A stretch of 49,732 nt of DNA, from the NCBI GenBank assembly GCA_002784045.1, contig PFJX01000080.1, forward strand, positions 1-49,732, given 5' to 3'. Positions 35,257 to 43,503 of the stretch are shown here, in pieces. The notes below the pieces were generated by a model. That model did no database searches and was not told the DNA's origin. It saw only the letters and a list, made by a program, of their open reading frames with translations. Each line of letters begins with the position of its first letter. The first letter of the stretch is position 1. The stretch comes from Hydrogenophilales bacterium CG_4_10_14_3_um_filter_63_21. Lineage in GTDB: Bacteria; Pseudomonadota; Gammaproteobacteria; Burkholderiales; Thiobacillaceae. Both the position numbers and the translations under genes were made by a program.

Positions 35257-36147
35257 ATGAAAGCATTCCCTCAGCTTCTCAGTTGCCTGCTCGTCGCCGC
35301 CGTTGCGTTACTGAACAGCGGCGCGGCCTGGAGTGGCACACAGCCCAACAAGGTCGAGGCCGGGTCTACGGCGAAAGCTATGCTGCAAAAGGCCAAAAAT
35401 CTGCACAGAACCAAGAAGCCGCGCAGAAAAGTGAAACGTGTTGCCAGAGTGAAAGCACCCGCCAGCGATGCGCGACCGGTCGCCACGCTGATGAATCCCT
35501 ATCAGCCCGGTTCAGCCGCGGCCGTTGTAGCGAAGTCGAATCCCCATCTACCCGCGGCTATCCAGGCCACAGCACCGGTTTTGGCCAAGCCGATAGTTTT
35601 GGCGGCGCCGGTGGTAGCGCCGTTGCCCGTGGCAGCGCGGGTCGTTGCCGCCCCCGCGAGCGCGATCGTCGTGGCCACACCAGCTACCCCGGCGCTTGTC
35701 GCGGCCGCGCCTGCAACGACGGGCGTGCCGGCCCAGGCAGAGAAAGCCGCGCGCAATGCGCAGCCCTACATCAATCCTTATCTGGCCAACAGCGTAGCCT
35801 TCAATCAGACCGCCATGGCCCCATTCCAAACGAGCCAGATTCCACTCCCAACGGGCATGATTCCATTCAACACGACCGTCGACCTGGGCCAGATATTCAG
35901 CGACTTGAAGTCGTTCCTGCCCGAGCCCCACCTGCCGTCAGCGGACATATCCATCCTCCCGAGCATCAAGAAGGTTTACCCCACCGGAGAAAAGCCGCTG
36001 TATGTGCTGACCTTCAAATGCCCCACCGAACTGATCGGCATCACTCCCCTCCCCACCAAAGCCCTGCGTTGGCTGATCACCAGCGGTATGGAAGCCCTCA
36101 ACAGCACCGATCTGCTCCCCTTCAACATGCAGCAGGTCTGCCAGTAG
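35257..36147 (+). CDS. Secreted Ala/Val/Pro-rich protein of unknown function
   Basis: The 296-residue protein has a signal peptide (about 1-26, ending AAWSG), a basic stretch (KKPRRKVKRVARVK, about 50-65), a long Ala/Val/Pro-rich low-complexity region (about 90-165) and a distinct C-terminal domain (about 190-296). Two similar short motifs, LMNPYQPGSAAAV and YINPYLANSVAF, flank the low-complexity part. The C-terminal domain has two Cys (FKCPTEL and the near-final QQVCQ) that might pair. I do not recognise the family. AGAGGAC precedes the ATG, and a strong terminator follows. A wall- or surface-linked role is a guess from composition. Confidence 0.72.
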   Translation: MKAFPQLLSCLLVAAVALLNSGAAWSGTQPNKVEAGSTAKAMLQKAKNLHRTKKPRRKVKRVARVKAPASDARPVATLMNPYQPGSAAAVVAKSNPHLPAAIQATAPVLAKPIVLAAPVVAPLPVAARVVAAPASAIVVATPATPALVAAAPATTGVPAQAEKAARNAQPYINPYLANSVAFNQTAMAPFQTSQIPLPTGMIPFNTTVDLGQIFSDLKSFLPEPHLPSADISILPSIKKVYPTGEKPLYVLTFKCPTELIGITPLPTKALRWLITSGMEALNSTDLLPFNMQQVCQ

Positions 36148-36165
36148 CCTGGCGGGTAACAAGAC

Positions 36166-36192
36166 AACGGGCCCGATCGGGCCCGTTTTTTT
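36166..36192 (+). terminator. Rho-independent terminator
   Basis: AACGGGCC...GGCCCGTT forms a fully palindromic GC-rich hairpin (36166-36187) followed by seven T (36186-36192). It closes the transcript of the secreted protein and lies just before the 3' end of the minus-strand nar operon. Confidence 0.9.
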
Positions 36193-36210
36193 CGACCAAA
36201 GCCGTGAAGC

Positions 36211-36627
36211 TCAGTGCTCGCCCTTGGTCTTGCGCACCCCGGCGATGCGGTTGCCCTGTTTTTGTGGGCCGCCCATCGGGAAGAGGTCGTGCAGATAGCG
36301 GCTGTTTCCCCGATCCGGCCCCCACGCCGCGCGGAAGTGTTTGACCATGTCGCGCACCTGGGCCTGGACGTTGTGGTCTTCGTAGTATTCGCGAATGAAG
36401 TGGATGACCTGCCAGTGCTCGTTGCTGAGCGTGAGGCTTTCCTTGGCCGCCTGGGCGCGGGCAAAGCCTTCGCTCCAGGCGTCCATGTCGAGGATGTAGC
36501 CTTCCTGGTCGGTCAGTACTTCCTGGCCGTCGACCAGCAACTTGCAGGTATAGATGGCGTAGGGGCTGGTGCTGTCACGCGCTTCTTCCAGGTAGTTGAT
36601 CTTCGGCATGTGCGCGGTGGATCGCAT
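36211..36627 (-). CDS. DsrC/TusE-family protein lacking the C-terminal cysteines
   Basis: The 138-residue protein belongs to the DsrC/TusE/DsvC family: LTDQEGYILDMDAWSEGFA, LSNEHWQVIHFIREYYEDH, and NSRYLHDLFPMGGPQKQGNRIAGV. In TusE the chain ends in a Cys and in DsrC two Cys carry sulfur; here the tail reads KTKGEH and neither is present. The only Cys is near the N-terminus (YTCKLL). Family members without these Cys have been grouped as RspA and are thought to be regulatory, not sulfur carriers. It is the last gene of the nar operon. GGAGG lies five bases before ATG 36627; ATG 36639 overlaps the narI stop and is an alternative. Role in nitrate respiration is inferred from position only. Confidence 0.85.
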   Translation of the reverse strand: MRSTAHMPKINYLEEARDSTSPYAIYTCKLLVDGQEVLTDQEGYILDMDAWSEGFARAQAAKESLTLSNEHWQVIHFIREYYEDHNVQAQVRDMVKHFRAAWGPDRGNSRYLHDLFPMGGPQKQGNRIAGVRKTKGEH

Positions 36628-36638
36628 GGCGGCCTCCA

Positions 36639-37328
36639 TCACACGGCGCGCTTGGCGCGCACGATCTGGTAGGCGCGGAACAGGTAGCCGACCGGCGCGC
36701 TCCAGATGTGGACCAGGCGGGTGAAGGGGAAGAACAGGAATACGCTCATCCCCAGGAACAGGTGCATCTTGTACACGGTATCGACATGGCGCAGCAGTTC
36801 CGGGTTGGGTTGCAGGGTGACCACGCTTTGCACCCATTCCGCCAGGCGCAGCATGATCGTGGCGTCGCCGTGTTCGGCATGTCCCACCGAGAACGGCAAG
36901 GTGGACAGGCCCATCATTAGCGTGAGCAGAATCCAGCCCAGGATGTTGATATCCATCCAGCGGCTGGCGGCGCGCACCCGCTTGTTGAACAGGCGGCGCA
37001 GCCACAGGCCGAGGCCGCCGATCAGCGCCAGCAAGCCGAAGATCGCGCCGGCCAGGATGGCGATGCCCTGGTGCGCCATATCGGAGACGCCCAGCGCGGT
37101 GAACACGCTGTGCGGGGTCAGCAGACCGACGAAGTGGCCGAAGAAGATGGCGATGACGCCGATGTGGAAGAAGTTGCTGGCCAGGCGCATCCCGTTCTTC
37201 GACAGCAACTGGCTGGAATCGCTTTTCCAGGTGTATTGCTCGTGGTCGAAACGAATCCAGCTTCCCAGCACGAAGGTGGCGATGCACAGGTAGGGGTAAA
37301 CCCCAAAGACGATTTGATGCAGGTCCAT
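36639..37328 (-). CDS. narI: Respiratory nitrate reductase gamma subunit
   Basis: The 229-residue membrane cytochrome b takes electrons from quinol and passes them to NarH. Five hydrophobic segments are seen. The haem-binding His are in NFFHIGVIAIFFGHFVGLL and in RHVDTVYKMHLFLGMSVFLFFPFTRLVHIWS-like segments near the N- and C-terminal ends. RFDHEQYTWKSDSSQLL near the start is typical. AAGGAG precedes the ATG at 37328 at good spacing. It is followed by the DsrC-like gene with overlapping stop/start and preceded by narJ at 14 bases. Confidence 0.95.
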   Translation of the reverse strand: MDLHQIVFGVYPYLCIATFVLGSWIRFDHEQYTWKSDSSQLLSKNGMRLASNFFHIGVIAIFFGHFVGLLTPHSVFTALGVSDMAHQGIAILAGAIFGLLALIGGLGLWLRRLFNKRVRAASRWMDINILGWILLTLMMGLSTLPFSVGHAEHGDATIMLRLAEWVQSVVTLQPNPELLRHVDTVYKMHLFLGMSVFLFFPFTRLVHIWSAPVGYLFRAYQIVRAKRAV

Positions 37329-37342
37329 GATCTGAACTCCTT

Positions 37343-37894
37343 TCAGGCGGCGGCCCTGACCAGCAGGCTGCGTTGTTCGACGAGGCGGATGAGCGGGGCG
37401 TAAGGGCTTTGCGCGTCTTCCAGGTTGGTCGCGAGCTGGTTCAGCACGCGGGCCCACTGCGCCAGGAAGAAGCGCGACTCCTCCAGCGAAAGCTGGGCGG
37501 CGAATTCCAGCATCAGCGGCAGATAGTCCGGAATCTCGTTGCTGCCTTCATTCGCGGCCGAATCATTTGCCAGCACATTATTGGCCACCATCTCCAGGCC
37601 GAATTCCTTGTAGAACTCGGACAGATCGATCAGCGCCGGGCCCCGGTTCTTGTCGTCGCCGAACAGGTGGTGGGTGAGATGCAGGGCATGTTCCGGCGTG
37701 AGGTCGAAGGTCATCACATAGGCCGCTTGCGCCTCGGTCAGATCGAGCTTTTCCAGGTGGTTCAGGAAGCGGTCCAGCACCAGCCATTCAGCGGCTTCCA
37801 GACCACGCCTGATTTCACCGCGCAACTCGGGAAGCGCGGCCAGCAGGGCCTCATCCGGGTAGTCGAGCAGTTTGGATAAGACTTGATAGAACAT
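37343..37894 (-). CDS. narJ: Nitrate reductase maturation chaperone NarJ
   Basis: The 183-residue cytoplasmic chaperone of the TorD/DmsD-related family holds NarGH until molybdenum cofactor insertion is complete. It has LLDYPDEALLAALPELR near the start, HLTHHLFGDDKNRGPAL, LIDLSEFYKEFGLEM and IPDYLPLMLEFAAQL, typical NarJ blocks. AGGAG lies seven bases before ATG 37894. An upstream ATG at 37912 overlaps the narH stop (ATGA) and would add six residues. The order G-H-J-I is standard. No unusual feature seen. Confidence 0.94.
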   Translation of the reverse strand: MFYQVLSKLLDYPDEALLAALPELRGEIRRGLEAAEWLVLDRFLNHLEKLDLTEAQAAYVMTFDLTPEHALHLTHHLFGDDKNRGPALIDLSEFYKEFGLEMVANNVLANDSAANEGSNEIPDYLPLMLEFAAQLSLEESRFFLAQWARVLNQLATNLEDAQSPYAPLIRLVEQRSLLVRAAA

Positions 37895-37908
37895 CGGGTT
37901 CTCCTGGT

Positions 37909-39456
37909 TCATAGTTCATCCGCCGCCGGGGCTTGTTGCAGGGATTCCACCGACTCGCGACGGCGTTCCGGGAACAGGGAGTTGGGCGAAATGCCGGGCG
38001 AGGAGTCGTTGCCGAAGGTGAAGCCGTTCTGGCCCTGGAAGGCGTGGAAATCGTCCAGGCGTACTTCCTCATGGCCGGTGGGAATGACGAAGCGGTCTTC
38101 GTAATTGGCGATGGCCATGTAGCGATACATCTCCTTGGCGATGTCCTCGGTGATGCCGGCGTTATTCAGGACCTCGACGTTGGCCACGCCTTCCACATGG
38201 ATGGAACGCATGTAGGAGCGCATCGCGATCATCCGGTTGAGCGCCGTGCGCACGGGTTCTTCCTTGCCGGCGGTGAACAGGTTGGCCAGGTATTTCAGCG
38301 GCAGGCGCAAGGTATCGGCGCGGGGGATGCAGCCGTCGGCTTCGGTCGGCAGAAGTCCTTGGTCGATGGCGGACTGCACCGGCGACAGCGGTGGCACGTA
38401 CCAGACCATCGGCAGGGTGCGGAACTCGGGGTGCATGGGGAAAGCGATCTTCCAGTCCACCGCCATCTTGTAGATGGGTGATTTCTGCGCGGCGATGATC
38501 CAGTCTTCCTGGATGCCGTCGCGGCGGGCGGCGGCGATCACCTCGGGATCATTCGGGTCGAGGAAGATGTCGAGCTGGGCCTGGTACAAGTCCTGCTCGT
38601 TGGGCGTGGAGGCCAGGGCCTCGATCTTGTCGGCGTCATACAACATGATGCCGTTGTAGCGGATGCGGCCGACGCAGGATTCCGAACAAATGGTAGGCAT
38701 ACCGGATTCCACCCGCGGATAGCAGCCGATGCACTTCTCCGCCTTGCCGGATTCCCAGTTGTAGAACACCTTCTTGTAGGGGCATGAGGAGATGCACATG
38801 CGCCAGCCGCGGCATTTGTCCTGGTCGACCAGCACGATGCCGTCCTCCTCGCGCTTGTACAGCGAGCCGGACGGGCAGGAAGCCACACAGGCCGGGTTGA
38901 GGCAGTGGTTGCAGATGCGCGGCAGGTACATGTGGAAGGTGTTCTCGAACTTGCCGTAGATCGCCTTCTCCAGGTTGCGCATGTTCTGGTCTTGCGAGCG
39001 CTTGGCGAACTCGCCGGCGAGGTCGTCTTCCCAGTTCGGCCCCCAGGTAATCTTCTCCATCCGCTCGCCGGTGATCTGCGACACCGGCCGCGCGGTGGGG
39101 GCGGCTTCGGACAGCGGCGCGTTCTGCAAGTGGGCGTAATCGAAGGTGAACGGCTCGTAGTAGTCGTCGATTTCCGGCAGGTCCGGGTTGGCGAAGATAT
39201 TGAGCAAGCGGTCCAGCTTGCTGCCGGATTTCAGTTGCAGCTTGCCATTCTTCAATTCCCAGCCACCGCGCCAGATTTCCTGGTTTTCCCACTGCTTCGG
39301 ATAACCAATGCCGGGCTTGGATTCGACGTTGTTGAACCAGGCGTATTCGACGCCCTTGCGGTTGCTCCACACGTTCTTGCAGGTCACCGAACAGGTGTGG
39401 CAGCCGATGCACTTGTCCAGGTTGAAGACGAAGGCGAATTGCGCTCTGACTTTCAT
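37909..39456 (-). CDS. narH: Respiratory nitrate reductase beta subunit
   Basis: The 515-residue iron-sulfur protein relays electrons from NarI to NarG. It has the Cys groups KCIGCHTCSVTCKNVW, NHCLNPACVASCPSG, KCRGWRMCISSCPYKK and KCIGCYPRVE/ICSESCVGR. The Trp in CRGWRMC marks the site of the single [3Fe-4S] cluster, as in E. coli NarH; the other groups hold three [4Fe-4S] clusters. Length matches the family. It is separated from narG by an unusually long 212-base gap that carries two inverted repeats (39510-39533 and 39636-39659). Confidence 0.96.
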   Translation of the reverse strand: MKVRAQFAFVFNLDKCIGCHTCSVTCKNVWSNRKGVEYAWFNNVESKPGIGYPKQWENQEIWRGGWELKNGKLQLKSGSKLDRLLNIFANPDLPEIDDYYEPFTFDYAHLQNAPLSEAAPTARPVSQITGERMEKITWGPNWEDDLAGEFAKRSQDQNMRNLEKAIYGKFENTFHMYLPRICNHCLNPACVASCPSGSLYKREEDGIVLVDQDKCRGWRMCISSCPYKKVFYNWESGKAEKCIGCYPRVESGMPTICSESCVGRIRYNGIMLYDADKIEALASTPNEQDLYQAQLDIFLDPNDPEVIAAARRDGIQEDWIIAAQKSPIYKMAVDWKIAFPMHPEFRTLPMVWYVPPLSPVQSAIDQGLLPTEADGCIPRADTLRLPLKYLANLFTAGKEEPVRTALNRMIAMRSYMRSIHVEGVANVEVLNNAGITEDIAKEMYRYMAIANYEDRFVIPTGHEEVRLDDFHAFQGQNGFTFGNDSSPGISPNSLFPERRRESVESLQQAPAADEL

Positions 39457-39509
39457 TTCACGCTCCTATTTCGTGGCGGATGCCAGTGGGGCAATCCGCC
39501 GCTCACATC

Positions 39510-39533
39510 GGCGGAACCGCTTCGCGTTCCGCC
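39510..39533. repeat. REP-like inverted repeat between narG and narH
   Basis: GGCGGAAC and GTTCCGCC flank an 8-base loop, with a further CCCTACGA-type end. This kind of GC-rich palindrome ending in CCCTAC is typical of dispersed intergenic repeats. It is in the narG-narH gap on the operon message. Confidence 0.5.
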
Positions 39534-39635
39534 CTACGATCACAAATGCTTGTTAACCACCGAGGCCCTCGGGATGCGAAGACCCAGCCATGAGACCCGT
39601 AACCTCTGAAACCTCGGCGGTTAAACCCTTTGCTC

Positions 39636-39659
39636 CCCTCTCCCGCAGGCGGGAGAGGG
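39636..39659. repeat. 11-bp hairpin just after narG
   Basis: CCCTCTCCCGC and GCGGGAGAGGG form a perfect 11-bp stem with an AG loop, nine bases past the narG stop on the minus strand. There is no T-run. It may stabilise the narG end of the message or reduce read-through to narHJI. The remainder of 39457-39668 shows no gene. Confidence 0.6.
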
Positions 39660-39668
39660 AGAAAACCC

Positions 39669-42600
39669 CTACTTCTGCCCGATCCCCGGAGGGTTCAGTT
39701 GCGCCTCCCGTTCCGAAGTCAGCGGCCGCTCCAGCCAGTCGATGGCCTGGTCTTCCACCTTGTGCAGGATCACCACTTCGTCGCGCTGGCAGCCAACCGT
39801 GCCGTAGTAGTTGAAACCGTAGGCCAGTTGCGCGTAGCCGCCGACCATGTTGGTGGGCTTGACGATGACCCGCGTCACCGAGTTGAGGATGCCGCCGCGT
39901 TTGCCGGTGGACGGACTGCCGGGCACGTTCACGTTTTTTTCCTGGGCGTGGTACATCAGCGCCATGCCTATTGGCACCCGTTGTGACACCACCACGCGGG
40001 CCATGGTGGCGCCGTTGGCATTGATCGCCTCCACCCAGTCGTTGTCCTTGATGCCCACGCTGTCGGCGTCGGTCTCGGAAATCCACACATAGGGGCCGCC
40101 GCGGAACAGGCTGAGCATGCGCAGGTTGTCCTGGTAGGTGGAGTGGATGCCCCACTTGGAGTGCGGGGTGATCCAGGACAAGGTCAGGTGCGGCTTGTTC
40201 AGCACGCTGGCGGGCACCTTCTTGTGCGCGCCCAGGTCCTGCGGTGGGCGGAAGGCGCAGAAGCCTTCACCAAAGTCCAGGAACCACTCGTGATCCTGGT
40301 AGAAGTGGGCGCGTCCGGTGAGCGTGCGGAATGGAATGTGTTCGTGGATGTTGGTGTAGCCCGCCGTATAAGAGACGTGCTCCGATTCAATCCCGGACCA
40401 GGTCGGCGCGGTGATGATCTTGCGCGGCTGCGCCTGGATGTCGCGGAAGGTGATCTTGTCTTCCTGGCGCCCGGCATAGAGGTGGTGATGGTCGATGCCG
40501 GTTTTCTTGGAGAGGGCAGACCAGGACTTGTGCGCCACCTCGCCGTTGGTTTCCGGCGCCATGCGCATCACCGAATCGCACACCGCGATGTCCTCCTCCA
40601 GGCTGGGCATCCCGAACGACACGCCGGGCTCTTTCACCGTGTAGTTGAGCTTCTTCAGTTCCTCGTATTCCTGCTCGGTGTTCCAGTCGATGCCCTTGAT
40701 ATTGTTGCCGAGCTTGACCATCAAGGGGCCGAGGCCGATGTACTTGTTGTAGGTGCTGGCATAGTCGCGCTCCACCAGCTTGATCAGCGGCATGGTCTTG
40801 CCGGGGATCGGCTCGCAATCGCCGCGTTTCCAGTCTTTCACCTGGCCCAGCGGTTGTGCCATTTCGAAGGCCGAGTCGTGCTGCATCGGCAGGGCGACCA
40901 GATCCTTTTTCGTCCCCAGGTGCTTGGCCGCCAGTTTGGAGAAGGACTGGGCGATGGCCTTGAAAATCTGCCAGTCGGACTTCGACTCCCAGCCCGGGCT
41001 CACTGCTTCCGAGAGCGGGTGGATAAAGGGGTGCATGTCGGTGGTGTTGAGGTCGTTCTTCTCGTACCAGGTGGCGGTGGGCAGGATGATGTCGGAGTAG
41101 GCGCCGGTGGAGTTGAGGCGGAAGTTGATGTCCACCATCAGGTCCAGCTTGCCGGTGGGGCCCTTCTCATGCCACTTCACTTCCTTGCAGTGGTTGCCGT
41201 CGCCGCCTTCGCTCATGACCCCGTTCTGCGCGCCCAGCAGATGTTTGAGGAAATACTCGTGGCCCTTGGCGGAGCTGCCGATCAGATTGGCGCGCCAGAC
41301 GATCAGGTTGCGCGGCCAGTTGACCGGGTCGTCAGGGTCGGCGAAGGCCACATCCAGGGCGCCGGATTTGAGCTGCTCGGCGATGTATTTGGCGGCTCCG
41401 GCTTCATCGCTGGCCCCGGCTTTTTCCGCCTCGGCGGCCAGTTCGATCGGGTTGCGGTTGAAATGCGGCGCCGACGGCAGCCAGCCCATGCGGGTGGCGG
41501 CCACGTTGTAGTCGGCCAGGGAATAGCCCTTGTTGCGGTTGCGGCCGGCGGGGGAGAGCAGGTCGTCGGCCTTCACCGCCTCGTAGCGCCACTGGTCGGT
41601 GTGGAAATACCAATAGGACGTGGCGTTCATCTGCCGTGGCGGACGGTGCCAGTCCAGGCCGAAGGCGATCGGCGCCCAGCCGGCTTGCGGACGCAGCTTT
41701 TCCTGGCCCACGTAATGCGCCCAGCCACCGCCGCTCTGGCCGACGCAACCGCACATATGCAGCAGGTTCATGATCGAGCGGTAGGCCAGGTCGTTGTGAT
41801 ACCAGTGGTTGATCGCCGCGCCCATGATGATCATCGACTTGCCCTTGGTTTTCGCGGCGTTGTCGGCGAACTCGCGGCCGGTGCGGATCAGGTCGGCGCG
41901 CTTCACGCCCGTCACCTTCTCGGCCCAGGCCGGGGTGTAGGCGCAATTGGCGTCGTCGTAGGAGCGGGCTACGTTGCCGCCACCGAGGCCACGGTCGATG
42001 CCGTACTGGGCGATCTGCAGGTCGAACACCGAAGTGGCGAAGGTTTCCGAACCGTCCGCCAGCTTCACCCGGCGTACTGGCACGTTGCGCCAGAGCAGAT
42101 CGGGCTCATTCTCGGTGAAGTGCGGGAAGCCCACCGAGACGATTTCCATGCCAGACTTGCCCTGGCAGGAGAGCTCCGCGCACATGTCGGAGCCGTCGGA
42201 CTGCTTCTCCAGCAGGTTCCATTTTCCTTCCTCGCCCCAGCGGAAGCCCACCGAGCCGCCCGGCACCACGAAGCCGCCGGACATCTCATCCCAGACGATG
42301 GTTTTCCACTCGGGGTTGTTGGTTTCATTCATGCCGCCCAGGTCGGAGGCGCGCAGGTTGCGGTCGCTGACATAGCCCTCGCCATGCGGGCGCAGGGTCA
42401 CCTGCATTGGCAGGTCGGTGTACTTGCGGGTGTATTCCTGGAAATAGGGAATCTGCCGGTCGATGAAAAACTCCTTCAACGCGACATGGCCCATCGCCAG
42501 GAAGGCGGCGGCATCGGTGCCTTGCCGCACCGGCATCCACAAGTCCGCAAACTTGACGTATTCGGCGTAATCCGGCGCCATCGACACGATCTTGGTGCCC

Positions 42601-43421
42601 TTGTAGCGGGTCTCGATGGCGAAGTGCGCATCCGGCGTGCGGGTCATCGGCAGGTTGGCGCCGGTGATGATGAGGTAGGTGGAGTTGTACCAATCGGCCG
42701 CTTCCGGCACGTCGGTCTGCTCGCCCCAGGTCTGCGGGCTGGCGGCGGGCAGGTCGCAATACCAGTCATAGAAGGAACCCAAGGCACCGCCGATGAGCGA
42801 CAGATAACGGGCGCCGGCGGCGTAGGAAATCATCGACATGGCCGGGATCGGCGAGAAGCCGAAAATGCGGTCCGGACCCCACTTGTTGATGGTGTACACG
42901 TTGGCGGCGGCGACGATTTCGGTGACTTCGTCCCAGTGGGTGCGCACGAAGCCGCCCAGGCCGCGCACGCTGGTGTATTTCAGGCGCTTGGCCGGGTCGG
43001 CCTGGATCGCCGCCCAGGCTTCCACCGGATCGCGGCCGGCCTTGCGCTCGGCGCGGTAGAGGTCGAGCAGGCGGCCGCGAATCATCGGATGCTTGATCCG
43101 GTGCGGGCTGTACAGATACCAGGAGAACGAGGCGCCACGCTGGCAACCGCGCGGCTCATGGTTGGGCAGATCGTCGCGAGTGCGCGGGTAGTCGGTCTGC
43201 TGCATCTCGAACGACACCAGGCCGCTTTTCACGAAAATCTTCCAGGAACAGCCGCCGGTACAGTTCACCCCGTGGGTGGAACGCACTACCTTGTCGTGGC
43301 GCCAGCGGTTGCGGTAGGCGTCCTCCCACTTACGGTCTTCGATGGTCAGTACGCCGTGGCCGCCGGAGAAGGGCTCGCGTGGGCGCGTGAAGTAGGTCAG
43401 GCGGTCGAGAAAGTGGCTCAT
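39669..43421 (-). CDS. narG: Respiratory nitrate reductase alpha subunit
   Basis: The 1250-residue molybdenum enzyme reduces nitrate to nitrite on the cytoplasmic face. The N-terminal [4Fe-4S] site is HGVNCTGGCSW with a later Cys in PRGCQRGASF. The Mo-ligand Asp lies in NLPMTRTPDAHF. Further family blocks are IIMGAAINHWYHNDL, NLIVWRANLIGSSAKGHEYFLKHLLG, and LPTATWYEKNDLNTTDMHPFIHPL. Length is normal. AGGAG precedes the ATG, directly next to the arm of an inverted repeat (43434-43497). It belongs to the membrane-bound NarGHI type (not periplasmic Nap). The large antisense frame opposite is a GC-content shadow. Confidence 0.97.
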   Translation of the reverse strand: MSHFLDRLTYFTRPREPFSGGHGVLTIEDRKWEDAYRNRWRHDKVVRSTHGVNCTGGCSWKIFVKSGLVSFEMQQTDYPRTRDDLPNHEPRGCQRGASFSWYLYSPHRIKHPMIRGRLLDLYRAERKAGRDPVEAWAAIQADPAKRLKYTSVRGLGGFVRTHWDEVTEIVAAANVYTINKWGPDRIFGFSPIPAMSMISYAAGARYLSLIGGALGSFYDWYCDLPAASPQTWGEQTDVPEAADWYNSTYLIITGANLPMTRTPDAHFAIETRYKGTKIVSMAPDYAEYVKFADLWMPVRQGTDAAAFLAMGHVALKEFFIDRQIPYFQEYTRKYTDLPMQVTLRPHGEGYVSDRNLRASDLGGMNETNNPEWKTIVWDEMSGGFVVPGGSVGFRWGEEGKWNLLEKQSDGSDMCAELSCQGKSGMEIVSVGFPHFTENEPDLLWRNVPVRRVKLADGSETFATSVFDLQIAQYGIDRGLGGGNVARSYDDANCAYTPAWAEKVTGVKRADLIRTGREFADNAAKTKGKSMIIMGAAINHWYHNDLAYRSIMNLLHMCGCVGQSGGGWAHYVGQEKLRPQAGWAPIAFGLDWHRPPRQMNATSYWYFHTDQWRYEAVKADDLLSPAGRNRNKGYSLADYNVAATRMGWLPSAPHFNRNPIELAAEAEKAGASDEAGAAKYIAEQLKSGALDVAFADPDDPVNWPRNLIVWRANLIGSSAKGHEYFLKHLLGAQNGVMSEGGDGNHCKEVKWHEKGPTGKLDLMVDINFRLNSTGAYSDIILPTATWYEKNDLNTTDMHPFIHPLSEAVSPGWESKSDWQIFKAIAQSFSKLAAKHLGTKKDLVALPMQHDSAFEMAQPLGQVKDWKRGDCEPIPGKTMPLIKLVERDYASTYNKYIGLGPLMVKLGNNIKGIDWNTEQEYEELKKLNYTVKEPGVSFGMPSLEEDIAVCDSVMRMAPETNGEVAHKSWSALSKKTGIDHHHLYAGRQEDKITFRDIQAQPRKIITAPTWSGIESEHVSYTAGYTNIHEHIPFRTLTGRAHFYQDHEWFLDFGEGFCAFRPPQDLGAHKKVPASVLNKPHLTLSWITPHSKWGIHSTYQDNLRMLSLFRGGPYVWISETDADSVGIKDNDWVEAINANGATMARVVVSQRVPIGMALMYHAQEKNVNVPGSPSTGKRGGILNSVTRVIVKPTNMVGGYAQLAYGFNYYGTVGCQRDEVVILHKVEDQAIDWLERPLTSEREAQLNPPGIGQK

Positions 43422-43433
43422 GTGTTTTCTCCT

Positions 43434-43497
43434 GTAGGGTGCGCCGTGCGCACCGGTTTGAGGTGGCCTAGTAAAAGGTGCGCGCGGCGCACCCTAC
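43434..43497. repeat. Inverted repeat between narK2 and narG
   Basis: GTAGGGTGCGCC (43434-43445) and GGCGCACCCTAC (43486-43497) form a perfect 12-bp pair, each arm holding smaller palindromes (GTGCGCAC, GTGCGCGC). It fills the narK2-narG gap up to the narG ribosome binding site. The right arm with following GG recurs at 49269-49282, so this is a dispersed repeat. Confidence 0.7.
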
Positions 43498-43503
43498 GGT
43501 TCG

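Noticed and set aside
36211-36627. The DsrC-like gene as evidence for dissimilatory sulfur oxidation
   Set aside because: The functional Cys are missing and no dsrAB, tusBCD or sox genes are present in the window.
36640-37287. 358-codon frame extending the DsrC-like gene across narI
   Set aside because: It is an out-of-frame shadow of narI; the family start and a GGAGG site place the gene at 36627.
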